In this document: positions 17,975-29,061 of the stretch, one piece after another | Layout: every line of letters starts with the position of its first letter | Position numbering within the stretch: position 1 is the first letter of the stretch | NCBI GenBank assembly: GCA_937924525.1 | Contig: CALDSU010000009.1 | Location: 1-64,000 of the forward strand | DNA: 64,000 nt | Origin: an uncultured Bryobacteraceae bacterium | GTDB lineage: Bacteria; Acidobacteriota; Terriglobia; Bryobacterales; Bryobacteraceae | Reading direction: 5' to 3' | The notes under the pieces: generated by a model | Database searches by the model: none | What the model was told of the DNA's origin: nothing | What the model saw: only the letters and a program-made list of their open reading frames with translations | Made by a program: the position numbers and the translations under genes

Positions 17975-18058
17975 TGAGTTATCTCCTGCGAGTTGAATTC
18001 ACTTTTCGTTCTGCCGCGGACCGCCAGATTCTGGAACGGTCCGCGGACTTTCCCGTAC

Positions 18059-18829
<771 letters not shown>

Positions 18830-18864
18830 GTCCCAACCTCACTTCCGGCAGCCCAAGCCGCCGC

Positions 18865-20097
18865 TCATTTTGCCTTCTTAGCCAATTGCTTTACCACTGG
18901 TTTGGACACCGGCGGCGCTGCCGAAGTGCCCGCGCCCGCCCTGCCCCACTTCCGCGCCTGGGCGTAATTCTGCCACGCCAGCACGATCGGGGACGCGATG
19001 AACACCGACGAATACGTGCCGACCAGGATCCCCACCACCAACGCAAACGAAAAGGCGTTCAACACCGGCCCGCCAAAAAGCCACAGCGCCAGCACGGTCA
19101 GGAAAGTCAGGCCGGAGGTAAGCGCCGTCCGGTTGAGCGTCTGGTTGACGCTCTTATTGATGATCGAGTATAAACTGTCCCGCCGCAACAACTTCAGGTT
19201 TTCGCGAATCCGGTCGAAGATCACGATCGTGTCGTTCATCGAGTAGCCGACCAGCGTCAGCAGCGCCGCAATGACGGTGAGAGAGATTTCTTTCCCCGTC
19301 AGCGAAAAGAACCCCAGCGTGATCAACACGTCGTGGAAGACCGCAACCACGGCCGCCACGCCGTAGATCCACTCGAACCGGAACGCAATGTACACCAGCA
19401 TGCCGGCCAGCGCCAGCAGCGTCGCGCTCACAGCCTGCCCCCTAAGGTCGGCGGCCACCTTCGGCCCTACCACTTCCACCTGCCGGACGGCAAACGGCGC
19501 GAGGTAGCATTCCTCCTTGAACACCTTGACGATCTGGGGAGTAACCCCCGGCACCGCGGAAAGCTGGTCAAAGCTGGTGATCAGCCCGGACCGGGGAGGG
19601 CTGTTGCGGAAGTCAAGCACGCCGCGCACCAACTCTTGGAGCTTTTCCTCGTCCAGTTGCGCTCCCGCGCGCTGGAGCGGGTCCCGCAAGCGGGTCAGCA
19701 GCGCCTCCTGGCTGGCGTTGTTGAACTCCAGTTTGCCGCCTTCCGGCTTGGCGAACGTGGCGCCCAGCGTTTCGATCATCTTGCGCCGGGTGACGTCGAG
19801 CTCCCGCTCTTCCTTCAGTTCGGTGCCAATGAGGACTTCGTTGTTCCCGTCCGTCAGCGCCTGCACCGTCAGATCTCCACTCACGGCCTTCCCGATCGCC
19901 GTACGAATCTGGGCCACGGGCGGGGGGCCGGAAAAACGCACATACATCAACGCTCCGCCGGTGAAGTCAATCCCCCACTTGATGCCGCCCTTCCACACCA
20001 TGCTTCCCAGCCCCAGCACGATCAGCAGCAGCGACACAATAATGAACGGCCACTTCTTGCCGAGGAAGTCAAAGTTGGTTTCCTTAAATAACTCCAT
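18865..20097 (-). CDS. secF: Protein translocase subunit SecF
   Basis: 410 residues, longer than the approximately 300-residue E. coli protein owing to an enlarged first periplasmic domain (about residues 70-190). Signature stretches are GIDFTGGALMYVRF near the N-terminus, VVAVFHDVLITLGFFSL, and YSMNDTIVIFDRIREN with the conserved membrane-embedded acidic residues. With SecD it uses the proton motive force to pull secreted proteins outward. It lies 137 bases downstream of secD behind a hairpin. Confidence 0.94.
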   Translation of the reverse strand: MELFKETNFDFLGKKWPFIIVSLLLIVLGLGSMVWKGGIKWGIDFTGGALMYVRFSGPPPVAQIRTAIGKAVSGDLTVQALTDGNNEVLIGTELKEERELDVTRRKMIETLGATFAKPEGGKLEFNNASQEALLTRLRDPLQRAGAQLDEEKLQELVRGVLDFRNSPPRSGLITSFDQLSAVPGVTPQIVKVFKEECYLAPFAVRQVEVVGPKVAADLRGQAVSATLLALAGMLVYIAFRFEWIYGVAAVVAVFHDVLITLGFFSLTGKEISLTVIAALLTLVGYSMNDTIVIFDRIRENLKLLRRDSLYSIINKSVNQTLNRTALTSGLTFLTVLALWLFGGPVLNAFSFALVVGILVGTYSSVFIASPIVLAWQNYAQARKWGRAGAGTSAAPPVSKPVVKQLAKKAK

Positions 20098-20110
20098 TGA
20101 ATCCCGTTAC

Positions 20111-20144
20111 GGCGCCGGCGTTTGCAAAGTTAGACACCGGCGCC
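20111..20144 (-). promoter_or_regulatory. Hairpin in the secD-secF gap
   Basis: GGCGCCGG (20111-20118) and CCGGCGCC (20137-20144) form a perfect 8-bp stem around an 18-base loop, 14 bases upstream of the secF start on the minus strand. There is no minus-strand T tract. It may modulate secF translation or RNA processing. The remaining 90 bases to secD hold nothing I recognise. Confidence 0.4.
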
Positions 20145-20234
20145 CTTCTGTTTGTTCCCAGGGCAGCGTCGCAGTTGTGGCGGCAAGCAGGTATTGTACA
20201 CAACTTTTGCCTCGCGTGCGTACTCCGCCGGCAC

Positions 20235-21851
20235 TTAAATACTCAGCTCCGTCACCTGGCGCTTGCCGGCCAGATGGTAGTCGAAAATCACCCGCGAGAC
20301 AAAGACCGCGGTGAAGACGTTGGCGATCAGGCCGATCACCAACGTCACGGCGAAGCCGCGGACGGGGCCAGTGCCAAAAATGAACAGGAAGGCGCAGGAC
20401 ACGATCGTGGTCACATGGGTGTCGATGATGGTGAGGAACGCCTTCCCGAAGCCGGCATCCACCGCCGACACGATGCTCTTGCCCGCCCGCAACTCTTCCT
20501 TGATCCGCTCAAAGATCAGGACGTTGCTGTCCACCGCCATGCCGATCGTCAGGATCACGCCCGCGATGCCCGGCAGCGTCAGCACCGCGCCAAAGTAGCT
20601 CAACGCCGCCAGCAGCAGAATGGTGTTTAGAATCAAAGCCAGCACCGCGTTGATGCCCGCCAGGCGGTAGTAAAACAACATAAACGCAATCACCGCCGTC
20701 AGTCCCGCCAGTCCCGCGATCAGGCCCTGCCGGATCGAGTCCGCTCCCAGCGACGGCCCCACGGACCTTTCCTCGGCGTAGACAATTCCCGCCGGCAGCG
20801 ACCCCGAACGCAAAAACTGCGCCAGGTTCGAGGCCTCGGTTTCACTGCCGAGGTTGGTGATCCGGCCCGAGTCCTCGATGCGCGCCTGAATGGTCGCCAC
20901 GCTGATCAACTGGTTGTCCAGCGCCACCGCTAGCCGGTTGCCAATGTTCGCTTCCGTGAACCGGCCAAACCGGCGTCCCGCGTCGGGACTGAGCGTGAAC
21001 GAAGTCTCCCACTTGCGGAACTCGTCCTGTCCGGCGCGCGCGTTGCGCAGGTCGCGGCCGGTCAGCACCGGAGTGCGAGTCACCAGGTACCAACTGTCGC
21101 CGCCGCCGCCCCGCGGCAGTTCTCTCATCAGGCGCGTGTTGGGCGGCAGCACACCGCCATGCCGCGCGCGCGCCTCCTGCTCGTTGGCGAAGGGCCCATC
21201 CTTGACCTCGTGGATGCCCAGGACCGCCGCCGTGCCGATGATCTCCTTGACGCGCGCCGGGTCGTCGACGCCCGGCAGTTGCACTAGAATCTCGAACTCG
21301 GCGTCGGCCCGCCCGTGCTGCTGCACCACCGGTTCGGTCAAGCCCAGGTTGTTGATGCGGGTCTGGATCGTCTGAATCGCCCGCTCCACCGTATCCCGCT
21401 TCAGCAGCAGCATTTCCGTGGGGCGCATCGTCAGGCGATAGTCGGAGGAACTGACCGGCGTCAGCACCCACCCGCTGTAGCGTTCATTGATCAGCCCGCG
21501 GAACTCCGTCGTCTTCTGCGGGGGAATGCCCTTGATGGAAATCTGGATGTCGTCGGCTTCCTCAATGCTCTGCGGATCGTTGCGCTCCAGCAGATCGTAG
21601 TCGATGTTCTGGCGTTTGAAGTCTTCCTTCAGCCGCTCGATGACGGTGTCCGCTTCGCCCTTCACCGCGTCCTGCACCTGCACCTGCAGCACCAGGTGGC
21701 TGCCCCCGCGCAGGTCCAGCCCCAGCTTGATGTTCTGCGCCAGATTCCGCTTCAGCTCCGCACTGCTCTTCGGCAGCCCGACGATCCCGTAGATACAGAT
21801 CAGAATCGTCGCGACGATGATGACGGTCTTGGTGGTTAGATTCTTCTGCAT
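20235..21851 (-). CDS. secD: Protein translocase subunit SecD
   Basis: 538 residues from ATG 21851; an in-frame TTG three codons upstream is less likely. The N-terminal TM is followed by LGLDLRGGSHLVLQV. The P1 periplasmic head spans about 70-350. The C-terminal channel domain has GMAVDSNVLIFERIKEELR and GTGPVRGFAVTLVIGLIANVFTAVFVSR. Gene order tgt-yajC-secD-secF matches the well-known bacterial cluster. Confidence 0.96.
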   Translation of the reverse strand: MQKNLTTKTVIIVATILICIYGIVGLPKSSAELKRNLAQNIKLGLDLRGGSHLVLQVQVQDAVKGEADTVIERLKEDFKRQNIDYDLLERNDPQSIEEADDIQISIKGIPPQKTTEFRGLINERYSGWVLTPVSSSDYRLTMRPTEMLLLKRDTVERAIQTIQTRINNLGLTEPVVQQHGRADAEFEILVQLPGVDDPARVKEIIGTAAVLGIHEVKDGPFANEQEARARHGGVLPPNTRLMRELPRGGGGDSWYLVTRTPVLTGRDLRNARAGQDEFRKWETSFTLSPDAGRRFGRFTEANIGNRLAVALDNQLISVATIQARIEDSGRITNLGSETEASNLAQFLRSGSLPAGIVYAEERSVGPSLGADSIRQGLIAGLAGLTAVIAFMLFYYRLAGINAVLALILNTILLLAALSYFGAVLTLPGIAGVILTIGMAVDSNVLIFERIKEELRAGKSIVSAVDAGFGKAFLTIIDTHVTTIVSCAFLFIFGTGPVRGFAVTLVIGLIANVFTAVFVSRVIFDYHLAGKRQVTELSI

Positions 21852-21903
21852 GCGTGGCAAACTCCGCGAGGCGTACGGAAAGGATTCCTTCGATTCTACC
21901 TCG

Positions 21904-22212
21904 CTACTTGGCGTCCTTGGCGACCAGGCCGGATACCGCGCTGCGCGTGATCTGCAACTTCACGCCGTCGGGTTTGACCCGCAGCACCAGCGTGTCGTCG
22001 TCTCCAATCGAGACGATGGTGCCGATGATCCCTCCGTTGGTTACCACCATGTTTCCGCTCTGGAGTTCCGCCAGCATCTTTTGTTGAGCCTTCTTCTGCC
22101 GCTGCATCGGCAGGAAGAGCAGCAAGTAGAAGATGGCAAAAATAAGGATGACCGGCAGGAAGCTCACCACCGGATTCGGCGCATTCTGCAACAACAACAA
22201 GGCAAACGTCAC
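21904..22212 (-). CDS. yajC: Preprotein translocase accessory subunit YajC
   Basis: 102 residues with one TM helix at about 15-36 (VVSFLPVILIFAIFYLLLFLPM), followed by RQKKAQQKML and NGGIIGTIVSIGDDDTLVLRV, the YajC pattern. Holotranslocon component associated with SecDF. The start is GTG 22212. It lies between tgt and secD. Confidence 0.94.
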   Translation of the reverse strand: MTFALLLLQNAPNPVVSFLPVILIFAIFYLLLFLPMQRQKKAQQKMLAELQSGNMVVTNGGIIGTIVSIGDDDTLVLRVKPDGVKLQITRSAVSGLVAKDAK

Positions 22213-22273
22213 TTCGCAGCCTCTTCAGGAGAACTCGTTTTCGGAAGCGTGGAGTCTACGGTTGCGGGGAACC

Positions 22274-23431
<1,158 letters not shown>

Positions 23432-23450
23432 TTAAGTAGACTCAGGTGCA

Positions 23451-24197
23451 ATGCGGAACGTGTCCCTGTTTCTCCTCCTGGCCATGGCCGCCGGGAGCCT
23501 GCCCGCCCAGAACACCTCGCGGGTTTATATGAGCGCGAAACGCCCCCGGGCCTTGGCCTTGATCGGGGATCGGTATCACAGCCCCGTCTACATCCGCGAC
23601 GGCCTGAGCCCGGCCCTGGCGCGAGAGAACATCCCGGTCACCTTCATCGAAAACGTCGAGGAGCTCAACGCGGAAAACCTCAAGAGCTTCGAGCTTCTGA
23701 TCATCCTCCGTGACGGCATGAACTGGCCCGATGGCTACGCCAAGCCTCCCGTCAAGTGGATGACCGACGCCCAGCAGCAAGCCGTCTGGGATTTCGTGCA
23801 CCAGGGCGGCGGCTTCCTGGCGCTGCACAACGCGCAAGGGATTTACCCGCCGGGCGGTCTTTACTACAAGCTGTTTGGCGGCGATTACGGCGGACATCCG
23901 AAGCCCTACGTTTATACTGTCCGCATCGAAGACAAGAACCATCCCATCACCGCAGGCGTGGAAGACTTTTCCATCTTCGACGAGCAGCACACGGTGAAGT
24001 ACTATCTGGGGCGCGAGCAGTTGCTGCTGCGCTCCATCGCGCCTGACAACCTCCAATCGGAGGGAGGCTGGTGGCGGGAAATGGGGAAGGGGCGATTCGT
24101 CTACCTGGCCCCCGGCCACACGCCGGAAGCCCTGGGCCACCCAATGATGCAGCGCCTGATTCGCAATTCGCTCAACTGGCTGCTCAAGAACCGTTAG
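23451..24197 (+). CDS. Secreted ThuA-domain protein
   Basis: 248 residues with a signal peptide (MRNVSLFLLLAMAAGSLPAQ). The class-I glutamine-amidotransferase-like ThuA fold is suggested by VWDFVHQGGGFLALHNAQG, then DKNHPITAGVEDFSIFDEQH and a final LAPGHTPEALGHPMMQRLIRNSLNWLL. The HNA segment replaces the catalytic Cys elbow of true amidotransferases, as is usual in ThuA proteins. Role in sugar or trehalose use is known only by name. Divergent from tgt with 28 bases between starts. Confidence 0.85.
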   Translation: MRNVSLFLLLAMAAGSLPAQNTSRVYMSAKRPRALALIGDRYHSPVYIRDGLSPALARENIPVTFIENVEELNAENLKSFELLIILRDGMNWPDGYAKPPVKWMTDAQQQAVWDFVHQGGGFLALHNAQGIYPPGGLYYKLFGGDYGGHPKPYVYTVRIEDKNHPITAGVEDFSIFDEQHTVKYYLGREQLLLRSIAPDNLQSEGGWWREMGKGRFVYLAPGHTPEALGHPMMQRLIRNSLNWLLKNR

Positions 24198-24314
24198 CGT
24201 CCCCGCCCGCGTTCCGCTGCAAACCGTCGTCGTCTACCGCCAAAAAGACAGGCCGGGCCGCCCCCGGCCGTGATGATCGCAGGCGGCAACGCGAAGCGGT
24301 AGAATGCCGGTAGC

Positions 24315-25925
24315 TTGCAACGAACCGCTCCGGCGAGGCGGGGGCGCGATGACGTCTCTGTTCGCGATGCGGTAGGGCGCTTTCTGGCCTCCGCGGAGTT
24401 TCCCGTTCTGATCGAACCTGGAGAAGAGCCGCTCCCTTTGCGCCCGGGATCCTACGAAGTCTCCGAACGCAGCGGACGCCTGTCGATTCACGCCTGGGAC
24501 GAACATCGCAGCCTGTGCCGCCGGATCAGCGGGATCCGCGACCAGCGCCGAGACCGCCTCGAGCTCACGGTGGAGCGCCTGGGAGGACGCCCGGGCAGGC
24601 TTTGGCTGGCCGACCAGGGCCATCCGGCCGCCGCCGAACTGACGCGCAAAGGCGTCCGTCTCGCGTTTCAGGAGCGGGTGCGCGATTGGCTGGCCCGCTG
24701 GTTCCCCGAGTGGCGCCTCCGCGAGCTCACGACGGAACCCGATCTGGAAAACTCTTTGTCGCCGGTCTACCCGCGCGCCCTGCTGGCCCGCGGAACCGGC
24801 CTGCTGGCCGCCATCGCCTCGCCGAGCGGCGCGCGGCCCGGCGACGTGCTGACCTTCGGCCTGCTGTGGCTGGAGTATCTGCGCCGGCGCGATCCGCACG
24901 CATTCCCGCGCCTGATCCTGCTTGTGCCCCACGGGGAGCACCGCTGTATCTGCCAGCGGGCGCGATACCTGGATCCGGCGAGGGTCGCGCTGGAATTGTT
25001 CGCCTACACGCCCGAAGACTGCGGTCCGGTCGACCTACGGGATTGGGGGAACGTCGAAGCAGGTCTGCCCGCGCTCGTCTCGGCGGGGCCACCGGACGAC
25101 CTGGCGGATGCCCTGCACGCGGTTGGCGAGGGCAAGGTCCTCCGCGCGCCGGATGGGAGCCTGCGGCTGCGGGTCAAGGGAATCGAACTGGCCCGCGTCA
25201 CGCGCGGGAACGCATGGTATGGCCTCGATCGCAGGACGCCGCTCCGGCCGCGGGACGCCTCGGCTCTGCGCCTGCTGGCCGCCGAAATCGCGCGCCGCCG
25301 GTCCGCGCGCACGGGCGATCCGCGCGATCCCCTCTTCAGCCGCGCCCCCGAGGCCTGGCTGGAGGACCAGCTGCGCGAGGATCCGGGCGTCATCGACCCC
25401 AGACTGCGGCCCGAACCGATCTACAGCCAGGTTCCGCATTGGAGCGGCCTCGAGCGCGGCGTCCTGGACCTGCTCGCCGTCGACCATCACGGGCGCCTGG
25501 CGGTGATCGAGTTGAAGGCATCCGCCGATCCCCACCTGCCCCTCCAGGCGCTGGACTATTGGCTGCGCGTGCGCTGGCATCAGGAACGGGGAAACTTCAC
25601 CGCGCGCGGCTACTTCCCCGGCATCGCCCTGGCGCCTGATCCCCCGCGGCTCTACCTGGTGTCTCCGGCCTTGGAGTTCCATTCGTCCACGGAGCAAATC
25701 CTGCGCTACTGGGATCCGGCGGTGGAAGTCGAGCGGGTGGGAGTTTCTGCGGCCTGGCGTAGCCGGCTGGAAGTGGTCCTGCGCGCGCGGGGCCATGGCC
25801 GGCCGGATGCATTTGCCCCCCACGGCGCGGCTCAAAAAGATGGGGCGGGCGTTCCCGGCGAGACCGAGGAGAGTCGCATGAGAGGCCAACAGGAAGAGGC
25901 TGCCGGAAAACCTTCCCACAGGTAG
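24315..25925 (+). CDS. PD-(D/E)XK-nuclease-like protein, conserved hypothetical
   Basis: 536 residues from a TTG start; no in-frame ATG or better site was found near it. The C-terminal third has a restriction-like core: GVLDLLAVDHHGRLAVIELKA, with Asp near 385, Glu399 and Lys401, then LPLQALDYWLRVRWH. This resembles NucS/DUF91-type or other PD-(D/E)XK domains. The N-terminal 300 residues are Arg-rich and show no motif I know. It stands alone, so a DNA-repair or template role is only inferred. Confidence 0.6.
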   Translation: MQRTAPARRGRDDVSVRDAVGRFLASAEFPVLIEPGEEPLPLRPGSYEVSERSGRLSIHAWDEHRSLCRRISGIRDQRRDRLELTVERLGGRPGRLWLADQGHPAAAELTRKGVRLAFQERVRDWLARWFPEWRLRELTTEPDLENSLSPVYPRALLARGTGLLAAIASPSGARPGDVLTFGLLWLEYLRRRDPHAFPRLILLVPHGEHRCICQRARYLDPARVALELFAYTPEDCGPVDLRDWGNVEAGLPALVSAGPPDDLADALHAVGEGKVLRAPDGSLRLRVKGIELARVTRGNAWYGLDRRTPLRPRDASALRLLAAEIARRRSARTGDPRDPLFSRAPEAWLEDQLREDPGVIDPRLRPEPIYSQVPHWSGLERGVLDLLAVDHHGRLAVIELKASADPHLPLQALDYWLRVRWHQERGNFTARGYFPGIALAPDPPRLYLVSPALEFHSSTEQILRYWDPAVEVERVGVSAAWRSRLEVVLRARGHGRPDAFAPHGAAQKDGAGVPGETEESRMRGQQEEAAGKPSHR

Positions 25926-26004
25926 CCCGGCAGCTTTGACGCCCGCCCTCGCCGGGGGCGCAGCCGTGGGAGCCGCTACGCCGCCGGCAACAGCCGGTAA
26001 GCAG

Positions 26005-26355
26005 CTACAGCCCGTGCGAGCCCTGAGTCTTGAACTCGTAGCGCTCGATCGCGAGCGCCGCCTTGCCTTCTTCGCACCGCACCAGGCGTCCCAGCGCCAC
26101 CAGTTTGAGCGGAAGGGTGTGGTTCAACTGGGCTGGCCAACTGACCGACAGCTCCACCCGCTCTCCCCTTGGCAACAACCCCTCCGTGGTGAACAGCACC
26201 CCGCCGCTGCTGATGTTCAACGTCTTGCCCGTGCCCGTGATCGTGACCGCCCTGCCGGAATAGACCTTGTACTTGACCTCCCGTTCGATTGGCAGACGGT
26301 GGGAAGTACGTCGATCATCCGCCTGGTCCGTCCTCCGTAAAATCCTTGTCGGCAT
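26005..26355 (-). CDS. PilZ-domain protein
   Basis: 116 residues. The c-di-GMP-binding signature is present: an RxxxR-type stretch RRTSHRLPIER near 15-25 and NISSGGVLF near 48-56 (the D/NxSxxG motif). A stand-alone PilZ receptor, cytoplasmic. No cyclase or phosphodiesterase is adjacent. Start ATG 26355. Confidence 0.85.
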   Translation of the reverse strand: MPTRILRRTDQADDRRTSHRLPIEREVKYKVYSGRAVTITGTGKTLNISSGGVLFTTEGLLPRGERVELSVSWPAQLNHTLPLKLVALGRLVRCEEGKAALAIERYEFKTQGSHGL

Positions 26356-26593
26356 ATGGTAATAGTGCGCGGAAACCGAACCTCGTTCAATAGGACAACG
26401 GGTTCATTTTCTATAGGATGAACGAACTAGGAGAGCGTGGCTAAAGCATAGTACGTTCTTGCTAGTTCCTATGTCCTAGGTACCGCGAACTCCTCCTGTC
26501 TTGCCTCCAGCGCCGCCCTCTCCGCAGAGCGGCGTTCCTCCCCTTTGCAATACCCTACCAAGCCGGGACGCGCGCGCCAAGCAGGGGTCCGGA
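26356..26593 (-). other. AT-richer intergenic region upstream of the PilZ gene
   Basis: This 238-base gap is markedly lower in GC than its surroundings. It holds a short hairpin (GTTCAT and ATGAAC arms at about 26402-26423) and a second inverted pair (GAACTAG at 26424-26430 with CTAGTTC at 26462-26468). It probably contains the promoter of the minus-strand PilZ gene, but I could not fix -35 and -10 boxes with confidence. Confidence 0.4.
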
Positions 26594-27532
26594 TCACGCC
26601 TCGGCCATCCTGCCCCGAGCCCATTCCACCATCGCCGCAATCCCCTCCGCGTATGGGGTCTTCGCCACCTGCCCGAGGCGGGCGGTGAGTTTGCTGTCGT
26701 CCAGGATCACTGGCGTCTCCTGGAGGTAGTACAACTCGTACATTTCCCGCAGCAGGCTGCTGAACAGCCCGGCGACCCGCAAAAACACCCGGCCCCCAGT
26801 CCGGTAACGCACGCGCTTGCCTAGCGCTTGGTAGACCCTCTGAATAAACTCGCGCGGCGTGATGACGCCCACGCCGCCCAGGTTCCACGCCTGACCCCAA
26901 ACATCCTCCCGGACGGCCAGGTCGCAAACGACCGGTCCGGCGTCGGGAACATAGAGGAACTCGTGCGGCGCATCCAGCGGGCCTAGCCAGGGAGCGGGCA
27001 TGTCCCGCAGCGCCGCCCCCAGGATCGTTCCCGCCAGGCTGTTCTCGGCGCCCGGACCGTAGAAGTCGGGCAGGCGCAGCACCAACGTGCGGATGCCTTC
27101 TGCCGCCAGCGCCAAATCTTCCTGCTCTTTGCGTAGTTTCCCCTTCACCGCTTTCGGTTCGCGGGGGTGATCTTCGCTGACTCGCGGCGTGCGGGGCTGG
27201 CCATAACTGTAGACGCTCGACACCACCAACATCTGTTCCACGCCCGCCTGCCGGGCTGCCTCCAGCGCCTTCCGCATGAGGACGGGGTGCTGCCGGAATT
27301 GCGGATACGGCAAACCGACGGTGTACACGACGGTCCGCAGTCCGGCGAACGCCCGCAGTGCGGAATGCGGATCTTCCCATTCCACGGCGCGCGCTTCGGC
27401 GCGGGGAAACATCGCCCTCAGCTTTTCTTCGGACCGCCCAATCACCGCATACGGTTCCCCGCGACACTCGACTTCCGCCGCCACGGCGCAACCCACCACG
27501 CCCGTCGCCCCGACGATGCCAAACGTCGCCAT
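26594..27532 (-). CDS. NAD-dependent epimerase/dehydratase family protein
   Basis: 312 residues. Extended short-chain dehydrogenase fold. An N-terminal GIVGATGVVGCAV nucleotide-binding loop (GxxGxxG) is followed by VVSSVYSYGQ (Ser and Tyr near 105-110), with KxxKE further on (GKLRKEQEDLAL) that may supply the Lys. The rest resembles atypical or UDP-sugar SDRs (LRLPDFYGPGAENSL). Substrate unknown. No Tat or secretion signal, so cytoplasmic. Confidence 0.8.
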   Translation of the reverse strand: MATFGIVGATGVVGCAVAAEVECRGEPYAVIGRSEEKLRAMFPRAEARAVEWEDPHSALRAFAGLRTVVYTVGLPYPQFRQHPVLMRKALEAARQAGVEQMLVVSSVYSYGQPRTPRVSEDHPREPKAVKGKLRKEQEDLALAAEGIRTLVLRLPDFYGPGAENSLAGTILGAALRDMPAPWLGPLDAPHEFLYVPDAGPVVCDLAVREDVWGQAWNLGGVGVITPREFIQRVYQALGKRVRYRTGGRVFLRVAGLFSSLLREMYELYYLQETPVILDDSKLTARLGQVAKTPYAEGIAAMVEWARGRMAEA

Positions 27533-27626
27533 AGCCCTCCCATCTTACCGTCCGCCGGGGGGCGCCCGCGTTCGAAACGCTGCATCATTCGCAAGTCAGT
27601 TGCATCTAGAAAGTGAGGATCGAAAC

Positions 27627-28109
27627 ATGACGATAACCCCTGATCTCGGACTGAACAGCGAATCGCGCCCCGCGCTGGTGCGCCTGCTCAACGCGCTGCT
27701 GGCGGACGAGTACGTGCTGTACACGAAGACACGCAACTACCATTGGAACGTCACCGGACCGCACTTTAGCGACCTGCACAAATTCTTCGAAACGCAATAC
27801 ACCCAACTGGCGGAAACGATCGACGCGATGGCCGAGCGGGCGCGCGCGCTTGGCGGCCGGGCCGCGGGTTCGCTGGCCGAATTCCTCCAACTGGCGCGGC
27901 TGCGGGAGCAGCCGGCCCAGGCCTTGCGGGGGCGGGAGATGCTTGCCAACCTGCTCACCGACCACGAGGCGCTGATCCGGCAACTGCGCGCAGATCTGGA
28001 AGCCGCGCAAAATCAGTACGGTGACGCCGGAACGGCGGACTTTCTCACCGGAGTGATGGAAGACCACGAGAAGATGGCCTGGATGCTGCGCGCCATGCTC
28101 GAAGAATAA
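27627..28109 (+). CDS. dps: Dps-family DNA-binding ferritin-like protein
   Basis: 160 residues. The ferroxidase signature is LLADEYVLYTKTRNYHWNVTGPHFSDLHKFFE near residues 26-55, followed by IDAMAERARALGG, the conserved inter-subunit metal-site helix. Forms dodecamers that store iron and protect DNA from peroxide. ATG 27627 is chosen over a long upstream reading because the Dps N-terminus begins there. It has a GTGAGGAT SD-like stretch. Confidence 0.93.
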   Translation: MTITPDLGLNSESRPALVRLLNALLADEYVLYTKTRNYHWNVTGPHFSDLHKFFETQYTQLAETIDAMAERARALGGRAAGSLAEFLQLARLREQPAQALRGREMLANLLTDHEALIRQLRADLEAAQNQYGDAGTADFLTGVMEDHEKMAWMLRAMLEE

Positions 28110-28133
28110 CGTCGCCCCGGTACACTGGGCAGG

Positions 28134-28650
28134 ATGCCGCGCGCGCTGGCCCTTGCGGCGCTCTGGAACTGGGTGCGCTGTGCGCAAGTTTGGGAGTTCG
28201 CGCGCGTGTTTTGCTCGATCCTGCCAGCTGGTCCGCGGGCGAGCCGAATGTCGTAGTGATCGATACGCGCTCCCGCCGCCTTCCCGCCGGCCGGGCCGCC
28301 GGTCGGATCAGAGCGGCGGCCGGCCGGTATCGCAGCGTCCCCGCCTATACGAAGACCGACTCGACGTGGCGCGGCCAGATCGCGGCCGAACTGGATGCGC
28401 TCCTCAAGACGGCCCCCTCTGTTCCGTTGGTGTATGTGCCGGCCTACCCAAGACTGGGCCGCACTGTGGAACGGGGGCGCTGCGCCTCGATGGGGTTCCG
28501 GCGGAGCAGACGGAGTTTGCCCGGGACCCTCGCCAGCCGGTGCGCGAGAGCTCCGATCCGCGCCTGCTTCGCGAGACGTCGGCGTTCCCGGTCGAAGAGA
28601 TCTCTGGCGCGGAAGCTCTGGCGACCGCTCCGTCCCTGGTTTCTTCCCAC
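28134..28650 (+). pseudogene. Broken four-carbon acid sugar kinase (DUF1537/OtnK family)
   Basis: Remnant in three pieces. MPRALALA is read from ATG 28134. The frame then shifts by deletion, apparently of the DDLT motif, at about 28157. It continues as GALELGALCASLGVRARVLLD, VVIDTRSRR, AYTKTDSTWRGQIAAELDAL and VPAYPRLGRT. A single missing G in the G run at 28473-28477 shifts it again to GALRLDGVPAEQTEFARDP and SSDPRLLR. Homology ends near 28650, well short of the kinase C-terminal domain. This is clearly a dead gene; the family call rests on the KTDST and DGVP motifs. Confidence 0.75.
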
Positions 28651-28704
28651 CCCCACACGCGCGTGCGCGCGTGGCGGCCCCGCCATGGCCTGCCCCACGC
28701 GCCG

Positions 28705-29016
28705 TTACCGAAGCGTGAGCCCCGCGCAGATCACCACGACGTACGCGTGTACCAGAAACTCCACGACCCGGACAATCCGCAGCGGAATCTTCCCCAGGAA
28801 CTCGAAACGAATGAACATCGCGCACGCCGCGCCGGCAAAGATGTACTCGTTGACGAATTCTCCCTCGAAGGTGCGGGCGAACAGGACCAGCATCAGGTAA
28901 TACGCGATGGGAAAATTCCAATCGGTCGAGTGCGTGAAACGGGCGCGCATCAGCCACAACGTGACGAGCAGCATCAGCAGCGCCGCCCCTTGCGCGACCG
29001 GCAATCCGTAGAACAT
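28705..29016 (-). CDS. Small multi-pass membrane protein, hypothetical
   Basis: 103 residues with about three hydrophobic segments (GAALLMLLVTLWLM; IAYYLMLVLFART; and VVEFLVHAYVVVICAGLTL). Separated by 45 bases from the stop of the outer-membrane barrel gene upstream on the same strand, so possibly the third gene of that electron-transfer unit. No family recognised. Confidence 0.55.
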   Translation of the reverse strand: MFYGLPVAQGAALLMLLVTLWLMRARFTHSTDWNFPIAYYLMLVLFARTFEGEFVNEYIFAGAACAMFIRFEFLGKIPLRIVRVVEFLVHAYVVVICAGLTLR

Positions 29017-29061
29017 GAGTACGCACCGCGCCTTCGGCCCCGCCGCACGGGACGGCCGGAC

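Noticed and set aside
26440-26485. TTGCTAGTTCCTATGTCCTAGG resembles part of a well-known synthetic constitutive promoter.
   Set aside because: The matching part is only the spacer; no good -10 follows (TACCGC), so I do not call a promoter or contamination.
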